Shown: positions 17,343 through 24,821 of the stretch, piece by piece | Position numbering within the stretch: the stretch's first letter is position 1 | How the letters are laid out: the number at the start of each line of letters is the position of its first letter | Assembly: GCF_014204985.1 (NCBI RefSeq) | Contig: NZ_JACHMP010000001.1 | Span: 2,418,001 to 2,482,000, forward strand | Origin: Streptosporangium becharense | GTDB taxonomy: Bacteria; Actinomycetota; Actinomycetes; Streptosporangiales; Streptosporangiaceae | Direction of reading: 5' to 3' | DNA: 64,000 nucleotides | Translations under genes and position numbers: made by a program | The notes under the pieces: generated by a model | Told to the model about the DNA's origin: nothing | Seen by the model: the letters and a program-made list of their open reading frames with translations, nothing else | Database searches by the model: none

Positions 17343-18103
17343 CCCCCAAGTACAAGTACACCCCCGAAACACTGGCGGAGGCCGCCGCCGCGTCCCTCAG
17401 CGTCGCCGAGGTCCTGCGCCGCCTGGGCATCACCGTCGCGGGCGGCAACCACGCCCACATCAGCCGCCAGCTGAAGCGTTTCGGGATCGACACCTCGCAT
17501 TTTCTCGGCCAAGCACATCACCGGGGGCGGCCTTCGAACAGACGCCTGTCACCGGCCGAAGTTCTTCGTGTCCGCCCGGCGGGCTCGCCGAGGACGAAGC
17601 CCCCGACACTCCGGCGGGCGCTCCAGGAGGCAGGAGTGCCCTACCGGTGCAGTGGCTGTAAGATCGAGGGCACCTGGGAGGGCGGGCCGCTCACGTTGCA
17701 CGTGGACCACCTCAATGGTGATTGGCTTGACAATAGAATAAACAACTTGCGATTCCTCTGTCCGAACTGCCATTCTCAGACAGAGAACTTCGCAGGAAAG
17801 AACAGAGGGGCCGTAGCCCAACGGCAGGAGGCAGCGTCTTTAGGTGGCGCACAGTATGGGTTCGAATCCCATCGGCCCCACAAACGTCCCAGGAAGAACG
17901 CGATAAACCTCAGGTCGGTGACCGTCAGCATAACGCTGTCGCCGCAGGACGCCTTCTTTCTGGAAGAACACGTGAGCCGGAAGCACGCCGGATCGAGGTC
18001 CGCGGCGGTGCGCGAGGCGATCCGGCTGCTCCGCCAGTCCTCCCGGGAAGACCGCACCGCCTCTTCCCCGTCACGGGAGAGGGAGTGCGGGGCGCCACCG
18101 TGA
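17339..18103 (+). CDS. HNH endonuclease whose reading frame runs through a tRNA into an RHH domain
   Basis: The N-terminal part is a DNA-binding-like helical domain (TPETLAEAAAASLSVAEVLR to FGIDTSHFLG). It is followed at about residues 100-155 by a zinc-ribbon HNH core with CSGC, LHVDHLNGDWLDNRINNLRF and CPNCHSQTENF, giving a metal-dependent nuclease. Homologues normally end just after this motif. Here the frame has no stop and passes through a tRNA gene (17807-17880), then encodes a ribbon-helix-helix segment to a TGA at 18101-18103. The true HNH product may be the 254-residue read-through or may be processed. The core has more A/T-ending codons than its neighbours, suggesting acquisition. 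The ATG lies inside an inverted repeat and lacks a normal ribosome site. Confidence 0.7.
   Translation: MPPKYKYTPETLAEAAAASLSVAEVLRRLGITVAGGNHAHISRQLKRFGIDTSHFLGQAHHRGRPSNRRLSPAEVLRVRPAGSPRTKPPTLRRALQEAGVPYRCSGCKIEGTWEGGPLTLHVDHLNGDWLDNRINNLRFLCPNCHSQTENFAGKNRGAVAQRQEAASLGGAQYGFESHRPHKRPRKNAINLRSVTVSITLSPQDAFFLEEHVSRKHAGSRSAAVREAIRLLRQSSREDRTASSPSRERECGAPP
17807..17880 (+). tRNA. Leu(UAG)-like tRNA with short variable loop
   Basis: The 74 nt fold as a full cloverleaf. The acceptor stem is GGGGCCG with CGGCCCC, and the discriminator is A. The 3-bp D stem is GCC with GGC around a loop containing the usual GG. The anticodon stem is GCGTC with GGCGC, the loop is TTTAGGT, and the T arm is ATGGG-TTCGAAT-CCCAT. 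The loop gives anticodon UAG with G37, exactly as in bacterial tRNA-Leu for CUA. But the variable region is only 5 nt, whereas bacterial tRNA-Leu is class II with a long variable arm. CCA is not encoded. It may be a functional tRNA with altered identity or a tRNA-like decoy. It sits wholly inside the HNH reading frame. Confidence 0.75.
17918..18103 (+). CDS. Ribbon-helix-helix antitoxin-like protein (alternative start within the HNH frame)
   Basis: From the GTG at 17918 the frame gives 61 residues: a short strand (TVSITLS) followed by two helices with EEHVSRKHAGSRSAAVREAI. This is the pattern of CopG/ParD-type RHH DNA-binding antitoxins. It is in phase with the HNH frame, so it is either a separate gene or a fused C-terminal domain. 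Only a weak CAGG lies upstream of the GTG. A 47-codon frame overlaps its stop by GTGA, as toxin genes often do. Confidence 0.45.
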   Translation: MTVSITLSPQDAFFLEEHVSRKHAGSRSAAVREAIRLLRQSSREDRTASSPSRERECGAPP

Positions 18104-18243
18104 GAGACGAGATCGGCGGCGTCCCCGGGAACGATCTCCTCAGCACATCGGTGGGAGCACTGCAAGTCGTACCCGGTGTGCGACCTGGGTCGTACACCGC
18201 CTCCCTCTCAGGGGGGAAGGCCACCGATCGTCCCCTTTCGTAG
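18100..18243 (+). pseudogene. Possible truncated MazF-type toxin remnant
   Basis: A 47-codon frame from a GTG overlapping the RHH stop by 4 nt. It contains GNDLLSTS and LQVVPGVRPG, which loosely recall the VVSNDxxN and VQVVPLTR segments of MazF-family toxins, but the catalytic N-terminal loop and the C-terminal helix are missing. The resemblance is weak and may be chance. The segment also carries promoter motifs of the next gene. Confidence 0.22.
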
Positions 18244-18246
18244 TGT
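18166..18246 (+). promoter_or_regulatory. Promoter region of the two-component system: GTCGTAC repeats and leaderless-type -10
   Basis: GTCGTAC occurs at 18166-18172 and 18189-18195 (23 nt apart), each followed by C-rich sequence. TAGTGT at 18241-18246 lies 6 nt before the kinase GTG, with no ribosome site, fitting a leaderless start. The same GTCGTACCCC sequence recurs upstream of the ABC exporter at 20151. Confidence 0.5.
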
Positions 18247-18252
18247 GGTGGT

Positions 18253-19449
18253 GTGTTCGGCAGAGTACGCGCCTGGAGCCGGCGCCACCCCGAGATCGTG
18301 GAGGCGCTGTGGCTGGCGCCGTTCATCCTCCTGTCACTGTTCAACGCGTGGGCCATGGGCACCGGCAATCCCGGCACGGGCGTCCCGCAGCTGGGGGTCG
18401 TGGGGTTCCTGGCGCTGAGCTGTGTGCTCACGGTGCCGCTGTTCTGGATGCGCAGGCACCCCATCCCGGTGTTCGTGTTCGTGTCACTGGCCTGTTTCGT
18501 CCAGTGGCTGCTGGGTGTGCAGCCGTTGTTCTTCAACGTCTCGGTGCTGATCGCCATGTACGGGGTGGCGGCGCGGTGCGCGACGCGCTGGGCGGTGAGC
18601 GCGGGCCTGGTGGTCGAGTTGGGGCTGCTGCTGGCATTCGGGCGGATCGAGACCGACCTCGGCCTGCGGAACTTCGTCAGCTCGTCGGTGTTCGTGGTGG
18701 CGATATGGATCACCGGGATCTACGCGAGGACCAGGCGCCGCTACCTGGAGGGGTTGGAGGAGCGGGCCGAGCGGGCCGAGCACGAACGTGACCAGCAGGC
18801 CAGGTTGTCCGCGGCGGCCGAGCGGGCCAGAATCGCCCGGGAACTGCACGACGTGGTGGCGCACAACGTGAGCGTGATGATCGTTCAGGCCGACGGGGCG
18901 GCCTACGCGATCGATCACAGTCCGGAGCAGGCCCGTGAGGCGATGCGGGCGGTGTCGGTCACGGGCCGCAGGGCACTGGCGGAGATGCGGCGACTGGTGG
19001 GTGTGCTGCGAACCGGCGACGCGCCTCAGGAGTACGCGCCGCAGCCGGGGCTGTCCCAGTTGGACCACCTGGTGGCGCAGGTGCGCGGCTCGGGGCTGCC
19101 GGTGGACTTCCGGGTGACGGGAGCGCCGCAGGAGCTGCCGGAGGGCGAGCAGTTGACGGTCTACCGGATCGTGCAGGAGGCGCTGACCAATACCCTCAAG
19201 CATGGTGGTCCGGAAAGCAGCGCCACCGTGGAGATGGAGTACGGCGTGCGGGAGGTGCTCTTGCGGGTGACCGACGACGGCCGCGGGGCGGCGGCCCCTG
19301 CGCGCGAGGGCGGGCACGGGCTGATCGGCATGCGGGAGCGGGCGGCGATGTTCGGCGGGAGCGTGGAGGCGGGTCCGCTGGCCGGCGGTGGGTTCCGGGT
19401 GGTGGCGCGGTTGCCGATCGGCGGGGTCGGGACGGGCAGGGCGGCTTGA
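18253..19449 (+). CDS. Sensor histidine kinase, NarL/DesK type (HisKA_3)
   Basis: This 398-residue kinase has four to five N-terminal membrane segments (residues 18-155), a coiled linker (LEERAERAEHERDQQARLSA), a HisKA_3 domain with phospho-acceptor His199 in ARELHDVVAHNVSVM, and a HATPase domain with QEALTNTLKHG, TDDGRG and GHGLIGMRERAAM. There is no large extracytoplasmic sensor, so it likely senses within the membrane, as kinases paired with antibiotic-responsive ABC exporters do. Its TGA overlaps the TTG of the response regulator. The FtsX-type exporter directly downstream is the probable target. Confidence 0.92.
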   Translation: MFGRVRAWSRRHPEIVEALWLAPFILLSLFNAWAMGTGNPGTGVPQLGVVGFLALSCVLTVPLFWMRRHPIPVFVFVSLACFVQWLLGVQPLFFNVSVLIAMYGVAARCATRWAVSAGLVVELGLLLAFGRIETDLGLRNFVSSSVFVVAIWITGIYARTRRRYLEGLEERAERAEHERDQQARLSAAAERARIARELHDVVAHNVSVMIVQADGAAYAIDHSPEQAREAMRAVSVTGRRALAEMRRLVGVLRTGDAPQEYAPQPGLSQLDHLVAQVRGSGLPVDFRVTGAPQELPEGEQLTVYRIVQEALTNTLKHGGPESSATVEMEYGVREVLLRVTDDGRGAAAPAREGGHGLIGMRERAAMFGGSVEAGPLAGGGFRVVARLPIGGVGTGRAA

Positions 19450-20123
19450 ACGACGGGACGATCCGCGTGATGCTGGTCGACGATCAGGAGCTGTTGCGTA
19501 CCGGTTTCCGCATGGTGCTCGGCGCGCAGCCGGGTATCGAGGTGGTCGCGGAGGCGGGTGACGGGGCCGCCGCCGTGGAGGCCGTCCGGGTGACCCCGGT
19601 CGACGTGGTGCTGATGGATGTGCGCATGCCGGTGATGGACGGGGTGGAGGCGACGCGCCTGATCTGTGCGACGCCCGGCGGGCCCAGGGTGTTGATCCTC
19701 ACCACGTTCGACCTGGACGACTACGCGTTCGCCGCGTTGAAGGCGGGGGCTTCGGGTTTCCTGCTGAAGGACGTCCCCCCCGCCGACCTGGTGAGCGCGA
19801 TCCGTTCGGTGTACAGCGGGGACGCGGTGGTGGCGCCGAGCACGACGCGGCGGCTGCTGGAGCGGCTCGCCGTGCATCTGCCCGCCCCCGGGGCGCCCGA
19901 GCCCGTGGCGCTGTCGGGGTTGACGGCCCGGGAGCGGGAGGTGCTGGTGCTGGTGGCCCGCGGTCTGTCGAACCTGGAGATAGCCCGGCGGCTGGATCTG
20001 GCGGAGGCGACGGTGAAGACGCACCTGGGCCGGGTGCTGGCCAAGCTGAACCTGCGCGACAGGGCTCAGGTCGTGGTGTACGCCTACGAGTCGGGGCTGG
20101 TGACCCCGCATTCGGGCGGGTAG
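19446..20123 (+). CDS. LuxR/NarL-family response regulator
   Basis: This 225-residue regulator has a receiver domain with acidic pocket VDDQE and phospho-acceptor Asp58 in VVLMDVRMP, the conserved Thr/Lys region (LLKD), and a C-terminal LuxR-type helix-turn-helix (LTAREREVLVLVARGLSNLE to TVKTHLGRVLAKL). The TTG start overlaps the kinase stop (TTGA), indicating coupled translation. It probably binds the GTCGTAC elements found before the kinase gene and before the ABC exporter. Confidence 0.93.
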   Translation: MNDGTIRVMLVDDQELLRTGFRMVLGAQPGIEVVAEAGDGAAAVEAVRVTPVDVVLMDVRMPVMDGVEATRLICATPGGPRVLILTTFDLDDYAFAALKAGASGFLLKDVPPADLVSAIRSVYSGDAVVAPSTTRRLLERLAVHLPAPGAPEPVALSGLTAREREVLVLVARGLSNLEIARRLDLAEATVKTHLGRVLAKLNLRDRAQVVVYAYESGLVTPHSGG

Positions 20124-20150
20124 CCCGCGGTCGGCCGCCGTCGCCGGGTG

Positions 20151-20195
20151 GTCGTACCCCGTCTGTCGGCCATTCGGCCGAGGCGGGGGTACGAC
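20151..20195. promoter_or_regulatory. Nested palindrome with GTCGTACCCC arms before the ABC exporter
   Basis: GTCGTACCCC (20151-20160) pairs with GGGGTACGAC (20186-20195), and inside it TCGGCC pairs with GGCCGA around ATT. It lies between the response regulator stop and the exporter operon. It could act both as a terminator and, because it shares GTCGTAC with the kinase promoter, as a binding site for the response regulator. Confidence 0.55.
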
Positions 20196-20327
20196 GCCGG
20201 TAGCGGTGATCGGTTCCGGGGCGCCCGGGGGCTGATGGAAAGCCCGTCCCCCAGTCCGATGAATCCCAGTTCTCCCAGCAATAGCGTTTTTCCCGTCATA
20301 GCGCATACGTTGCCGAGGAGAGCTGAC

Positions 20328-21098
20328 GTGACCATCACCGGAGAAGCCGGAGCTTGGAACACCCGGACGACGACGGCCCCGGCCGTGACGGCCGATGGTG
20401 TCACCAAGGTGTACGGCCAGGGGGACGCGGCCGTACACGCGCTTCGCGGAGTCGACGTCTCGTTCTCGACGGGCGCCTTCACCGCGATCATGGGGCCGTC
20501 CGGGTCGGGGAAGTCCACACTGATGCACTGCCTGGCCGGGCTGGACACGGTCAGCGGCGGCCGGGTGCACATCGGTGACGTGGAGCTGACCGGGCTCGGC
20601 GACAAGCAGCTCACCCTGCTCCGCCGCGACCGGATCGGCTTCATCTTCCAGGCGTTCAACCTGCTGCCGACACTGACGGCCGAGCAGAACATCCGGCTCC
20701 CGCTGGAGATCGCCGGACGCCAGGCCGACCAGGGCCTGTTCGACCGCGTCGTGGAGACCGTGGGCCTGCGTGCCCGGCTCGGCCACCGGCCGACCCAGCT
20801 GTCGGGCGGGCAGCAGCAGCGTGTCGCGGTGGCTCGCGCTCTGATCAGCAAGCCGCAGGTCATCTTCGCCGACGAGCCCACCGGCAACCTCGACTCGCGC
20901 AGCGGTGCCGAGGTGCTGTCCTTCCTGCGCACCTCGGTGCGTGAGCTGGACCAGACGATCGTGATGGTCACCCACGACCCGGTGGCGGCCTCCTACGCCG
21001 ACCGCGTGGTCTTCCTCCGCGACGGTCTGCTGGTCGACGAGCTCTCCGCGCCGACGCCGCAGTCGGTGCTGGACACGCTGATGAAGCTGGAGGCGTGA
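20328..21098 (+). CDS. ABC transporter ATP-binding protein (LolD/MacB type)
   Basis: This 256-residue ATPase has Walker [11 protein letters not shown]-loop [11 protein letters not shown], signature [15 protein letters not shown], Walker [13 protein letters not shown] and a switch His in MVTHD. The wording matches the MacB/LolD/FtsE-like group that powers FtsX-type exporters. The GTG at 20328 has GAGGAGA 7 nt upstream, and earlier in-frame codons look non-coding. The permease gene starts 1 nt after its stop. Together they form a mechanotransmission-type exporter, likely controlled by the upstream two-component system. Confidence 0.94.
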   Translation: MTITGEAGAWNTRTTTAPAVTADGVTKVYGQGDAAVHALRGVDVSFSTGAFTAIMGPSGSGKSTLMHCLAGLDTVSGGRVHIGDVELTGLGDKQLTLLRRDRIGFIFQAFNLLPTLTAEQNIRLPLEIAGRQADQGLFDRVVETVGLRARLGHRPTQLSGGQQQRVAVARALISKPQVIFADEPTGNLDSRSGAEVLSFLRTSVRELDQTIVMVTHDPVAASYADRVVFLRDGLLVDELSAPTPQSVLDTLMKLEA

Positions 21099-21099
21099 G

Positions 21100-23622
21100 G
21101 TGCTGAGGACGACCCTGGCCGGGTTGCGTGCGCACCGGCTGCGCCTGGCCCTGACCGCCCTGGCGATCGCGCTCGGGGTGGGTTTCATCGCGGGCACGTT
21201 CGTACTCACCGACACCATCGAGAAGGGGTTCACCCAGACGTTCTCCGCGGCGGCCGACAAGATCGACGTCGCCGTGCTCCCGCCCGCGGACGGGACGGCC
21301 GGGAAGGTGCCGGCCATCCCGGAGGCCACCCTGGAGAAGATCCGCGCCGTCGACGGCGTGGCCGACGCCCAGGGACTGGTGCGGGGCACCTCGGCGCTGA
21401 TCGGCAAGGACGGCAAGGCCGCCGGTGACTTCCCCACGGCGGGCATCTCGCTGCCGCAGGGCCGGCTGAACCGTACCGCGATCGTCAGCGGCGCCGCTCC
21501 GGCGACCCCCACGCAGGTCGTGCTCGACGAGGGCACCGCCAGGACCCGCGGGTTCAAGGTCGGCGACACCGTAACGGTGCTCGACCACGAGAACACCCAG
21601 CACCGGTTCACGCTCGTCGGCCTGTTCGACGTCGGCCTGGACCAGGAGCTCGGCTACACGGGCGCGGTCGGCTACACCACCGCCACGGCCAAGGCGATGA
21701 CCGGCGAGCAGGGATACCGCGAGGTCGACGTCGCCGCCGCCGAGGGCGTCACCCAGGAGAGGTTGCGCGACGCGGTGGCCGCGGTCGCCGGCCCGGGTTA
21801 CCGGGTGGCCACCGGCGAGGAGTACGCGACGGCCATGGCCGACGCCAACGGTGCCGACACCGCGTTCCTCACCATGGGTCTGCTGCTGTTCGGCGTGGTG
21901 GCGATGTTCGTGGCCACGCTGGTCATCTACAACACCTTCAACATCCTGGTGGCGCAGCGGACGCGCGAGATGGCGCTGCTGCGCTGCATCGGGGCGACCC
22001 GGGGGCAGGTGTTCGGCTCGATCCTGCTGGAGTCGACCGTGGTCGGCCTGCTCTCGTCGGTGCTGGGCCTGCTGCTCGGCTACGGCATGGGGGCGGGGGC
22101 GCTCGGCGTGCTGGCCGCGTTCGACGCGCCGCTGCCCGCGGCGGCCGCGGAGCTGACCCCGCGTACGATCGGCATCGGCCTGCTCGTCGGCCTGGTGGTC
22201 ACGGTCGGCGCGGCGCTGCTGCCCGCGCGGTCCGCGACGAAGGTCGCCCCGATCGCGGCGCTGCGCTCGCAGGTCGAGGAGCAGACGTTCCGGGCGGGTC
22301 TGCTGCGGATGATCGCCGCGGCGCTGTTCACGCTCGCGGGGGCGGGCACCACGGTGGCCGGGCTCACCATGGAGGCCGGTGAGACCGCCCTGGTGGTGGT
22401 CATGGCCGGCAGCTCGCTCGTCTTCCTCGGGGTGCTGGTCCTCGGACCGGTGATCGTCAGGCCGCTGTCCGCCTTCGCGGGCTGGGTGCCGGCCAGGCTC
22501 TTCGGCGTGCCCGGCCGTCTGGCCGTGGACAACTCCCGGCGCAACCCGAAGCGGTCCGCCACCACCACCGTGGCGCTCACCGTGGGGGTGACGCTGATGA
22601 CGGTCATCTCCGTCGTCACCGTCACCGCGCGGGAGACCTACACCCGCCAGCTCGACGAGCAGTTCCCCGTCGACTACATGGTCCAGACGCAGGAGCGTGA
22701 CTCCAGTCTGCCCCGGTCCATCGCCGAGAGCCTGCGGGCCCGGCCCGAGCTGGCCTCGGTCGTGGCGTTCCGCGAGACCTCCGCCGAGGTCGGCAAGGCC
22801 GGTGAGCGCGGCAGGAAACACGGGGTGGGAGCCTTCAGCGCGGACTCGGGTTACGTCCCGAAGCTCGACGCCGGTTCGCCGGACCTGCTCAAGCCGGGTA
22901 CCGCGTTCGTCTCCGACGAGCTGTCCGAGGTGCTCAAGGTCGGCGCCGGCGGCCGGATCGCGGTGCGGACGGCCGAGGCGGGCCGGGTGGAGCTCTCGAT
23001 CGTGGGCGTCTCCGACCGCGACTCCGGCCTGCCCGCGGTGACGCTCGCCGAGCAGGAGTTCGACCGTTACTTCACCGGCGTCGGCGACAGCCGGGTGATG
23101 GTCAACTATCGCGACGGCATCGACCCCGACCGGGCGCTGAAGGCGATCGAGGCGGTGGCGCAGCCCTACCCGACGGCCAAGGTCATCAGCTCCACCGAGG
23201 TGCGGGGCCAGTTCGACGAGGCGCTCGACATGATGTTGATGATCATCACCGGCCTGCTGGGCCTGGCGGTCCTCATCTCCCTGCTGGGCATCGCCAACAC
23301 GCTGTCACTGTCGGTGCACGAGCGGACCCGTGAGTCGGCGCTGCTGCGGGCGCTCGGCCTGACCAGACCCCAGCTGCGCCGGATGCTCTCGGTCGAGGCG
23401 CTGATCCTGGGCCTCATCGGCGCGCTGGTCGGCGTGGTGCTGGGCATCGTGTTCGGCTGGGTCGCGACGCAGACGATGAGCGACGACGTCGCGTTCCGGC
23501 TGCCGGTCCCGCAGATCCTGGCGTTCATGGCGCTGTCCGGCCTGGCCGGGGTGCTCGCCGCGGTGCTGCCCGCCCGGCGCGCGGCACGCGCCTCCATCGT
23601 GGACTCACTCGCGAGCGGGTGA
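21100..23622 (+). CDS. FtsX-family ABC transporter permease
   Basis: This 840-residue permease has the duplicated layout seen in actinobacterial exporters: an N-terminal helix ([20 protein letters not shown]), an extracytoplasmic MacB-like domain (about 40-250), a first FtsX domain of three helices (about 255-390), a middle pair of helices (about 400-470), a second extracytoplasmic domain (about 510-700) and a second FtsX domain (about 705-835). [19 protein letters not shown] and [19 protein letters not shown] are the paired cytoplasmic coupling helices. Systems of this type export peptides or lipids, or give resistance to membrane-active antibiotics. The cargo is unknown. The stop codon lies in an octamer repeat. 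Confidence 0.93.
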   Translation: MLRTTLAGLRAHRLRLALTALAIALGVGFIAGTFVLTDTIEKGFTQTFSAAADKIDVAVLPPADGTAGKVPAIPEATLEKIRAVDGVADAQGLVRGTSALIGKDGKAAGDFPTAGISLPQGRLNRTAIVSGAAPATPTQVVLDEGTARTRGFKVGDTVTVLDHENTQHRFTLVGLFDVGLDQELGYTGAVGYTTATAKAMTGEQGYREVDVAAAEGVTQERLRDAVAAVAGPGYRVATGEEYATAMADANGADTAFLTMGLLLFGVVAMFVATLVIYNTFNILVAQRTREMALLRCIGATRGQVFGSILLESTVVGLLSSVLGLLLGYGMGAGALGVLAAFDAPLPAAAAELTPRTIGIGLLVGLVVTVGAALLPARSATKVAPIAALRSQVEEQTFRAGLLRMIAAALFTLAGAGTTVAGLTMEAGETALVVVMAGSSLVFLGVLVLGPVIVRPLSAFAGWVPARLFGVPGRLAVDNSRRNPKRSATTTVALTVGVTLMTVISVVTVTARETYTRQLDEQFPVDYMVQTQERDSSLPRSIAESLRARPELASVVAFRETSAEVGKAGERGRKHGVGAFSADSGYVPKLDAGSPDLLKPGTAFVSDELSEVLKVGAGGRIAVRTAEAGRVELSIVGVSDRDSGLPAVTLAEQEFDRYFTGVGDSRVMVNYRDGIDPDRALKAIEAVAQPYPTAKVISSTEVRGQFDEALDMMLMIITGLLGLAVLISLLGIANTLSLSVHERTRESALLRALGLTRPQLRRMLSVEALILGLIGALVGVVLGIVFGWVATQTMSDDVAFRLPVPQILAFMALSGLAGVLAAVLPARRAARASIVDSLASG

Positions 23623-23669
23623 GCGGGTGAGCGGGTGAGCCCGTGCGGCGACGACCGTGCGGCGACGAC
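23613..23669. repeat. Octamer and 14-mer direct repeats across a gene end
   Basis: GAGCGGGT is repeated three times (23613-23636), spanning the FtsX stop codon. It is followed by two perfect copies of CGTGCGGCGACGAC (23642-23655 and 23656-23669). Both look like slippage products between convergent genes. Confidence 0.8.
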
Positions 23670-23679
23670 CGGGGTGCCG

Positions 23680-23949
23680 TCAGCGAGGACGGTGCCCCGG
23701 CCACTGCTCGGCCACGGTCTCGGGGTTGAGCAGCGGCCGGATGACGATCTCGCCGGTGGCCCGGTCGATGACGACGCACCCGGCGCCCACCGTGTCGGGG
23801 AGGACCCCGGGGTCGTCGGGCTCGGGCTCCCCGCACCAGGCGACGTAGCCCTCCGCGAAGGCGTAGATCCTGATCTCGGCGGTGGAGCCCGGGCCTCGCA
23901 CCCCGTTGAAGTACTCCTCCGCCACCGCCCTGGCCTGGTCGGGGTTCAC
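23680..23949 (-). CDS. YrhB-like immunity protein (Imm35 type)
   Basis: This 89-residue protein begins NPDQARAVAEEYFN and has the alternating strand pattern EIRIYAFAEGYVAWCG, then GCVVIDRATGEIVIRPLL, as in the YrhB/Imm35 family of small immunity proteins. Its GTG overlaps the stop of the toxin-like gene by 4 nt (GTGA), so the two would be made together. The expected role is to bind and neutralise the neighbouring deamidase. The family match rests on pattern and context, so it is likely but not certain. Confidence 0.65.
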   Translation of the reverse strand: MNPDQARAVAEEYFNGVRGPGSTAEIRIYAFAEGYVAWCGEPEPDDPGVLPDTVGAGCVVIDRATGEIVIRPLLNPETVAEQWPGHRPR

Positions 23950-24701
23950 AGCCGCCGCCCCTCTCTGTCGATCACGACGCAGAAGACGCCGGTCACCGAT
24001 TCGTACGGCGGCTCGACGGCCATGTGGCCCCGCTGCGCGTCGATCCAGATCACCTCTCCGTTGAAGTTCACCGCGTTCCACGCGTGACTGCCGCCGGCCG
24101 GCCACCGGTTGATGATGATCGCGGCGGAGCCGTGCCCGCCGGCCAGCAGCGCCTGCGCGATGGGGACGTAGGAGTGGCGCCCCTGCCCGACGTACTGGAA
24201 GCGCTGGCCCAGCCACCGCTCCGCCCGTAGCACGCCACCGGTCTCACCGCTGAGCAGCGGCTTGCCGAGCCGGTCGTACTCGGGGCGCCGGGGTGCGGCC
24301 ACGGCCGGTGCCCCGTACCAGGTGGAGAGCACCGCCAGTGCGCAGTCGACGGCGTTGGTCGCCCGGAACGGGTCGTCCGCGGGCCCGGTACCGTTGATCA
24401 TCCTGATCCACATGCCGCGTGGGTCGGGGAAGCGGCGCGGCGTTCCCTGCTCGGTGACCGGCACGGCCCGCACCATGTCGTCCTCGGTCTGCGGGTCGGG
24501 CCTGGCCAGCCCGCCGGCCACGCCATAGGGTCTGCACAGATCCAGGCGGGGCGGCCCCCAGCGTCCCCGCTCCCGTGGACGCTCGCGCGGCGGCGCCACC
24601 ACGACCGAGGTCTGGATCTCCAGCTCGAAGTCGCGCCACCGCTGCCCGTCCACGGTCACGACGGGGTTGTACACCCCCGTGGGCAAACTCCAGTCGTTCA
24701 C
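23946..24701 (-). CDS. Papain-fold toxin-like protein (glutamine deamidase, Tox-PL type)
   Basis: This 251-residue protein has a C-terminal papain-like domain. The probable nucleophile is Cys120 in TNAVDCALAVLSTWYG, with His206 in GGSHAWNAVNF and Asp221 in EVIWIDAQ as the rest of the triad. This wording is characteristic of polymorphic-toxin glutamine deamidase domains. The N-terminal 100 residues have WRDFELEIQTSVV and an Arg/Pro-rich linker, with no signal peptide, WXG or RHS delivery module. The GTG start has GGGGGA close upstream. It is followed immediately by an overlapping YrhB-like gene, supporting a toxin-immunity pair. How it would be exported, or whether it acts inside the cell, is not visible. 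Confidence 0.72.
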   Translation of the reverse strand: MNDWSLPTGVYNPVVTVDGQRWRDFELEIQTSVVVAPPRERPRERGRWGPPRLDLCRPYGVAGGLARPDPQTEDDMVRAVPVTEQGTPRRFPDPRGMWIRMINGTGPADDPFRATNAVDCALAVLSTWYGAPAVAAPRRPEYDRLGKPLLSGETGGVLRAERWLGQRFQYVGQGRHSYVPIAQALLAGGHGSAAIIINRWPAGGSHAWNAVNFNGEVIWIDAQRGHMAVEPPYESVTGVFCVVIDREGRRL

Positions 24702-24821
24702 AGGTCCCCCATCGCCGAGCTTCTGCGAGGCAGATGTTAGGGCGGCCCCGCGCGCCGCGCGGGTGAGTTGACCAGATGGAGGAACTCGCCCGCGCCGCGG
24801 ACACGCGGTCGCGGACCGGGC

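Noticed and set aside
19161..21611. Very long minus-strand frame opposite the two-component and ABC genes
   Set aside because: It is a GC-skewed shadow of the kinase, regulator and exporter genes and has no domain-like sequence.
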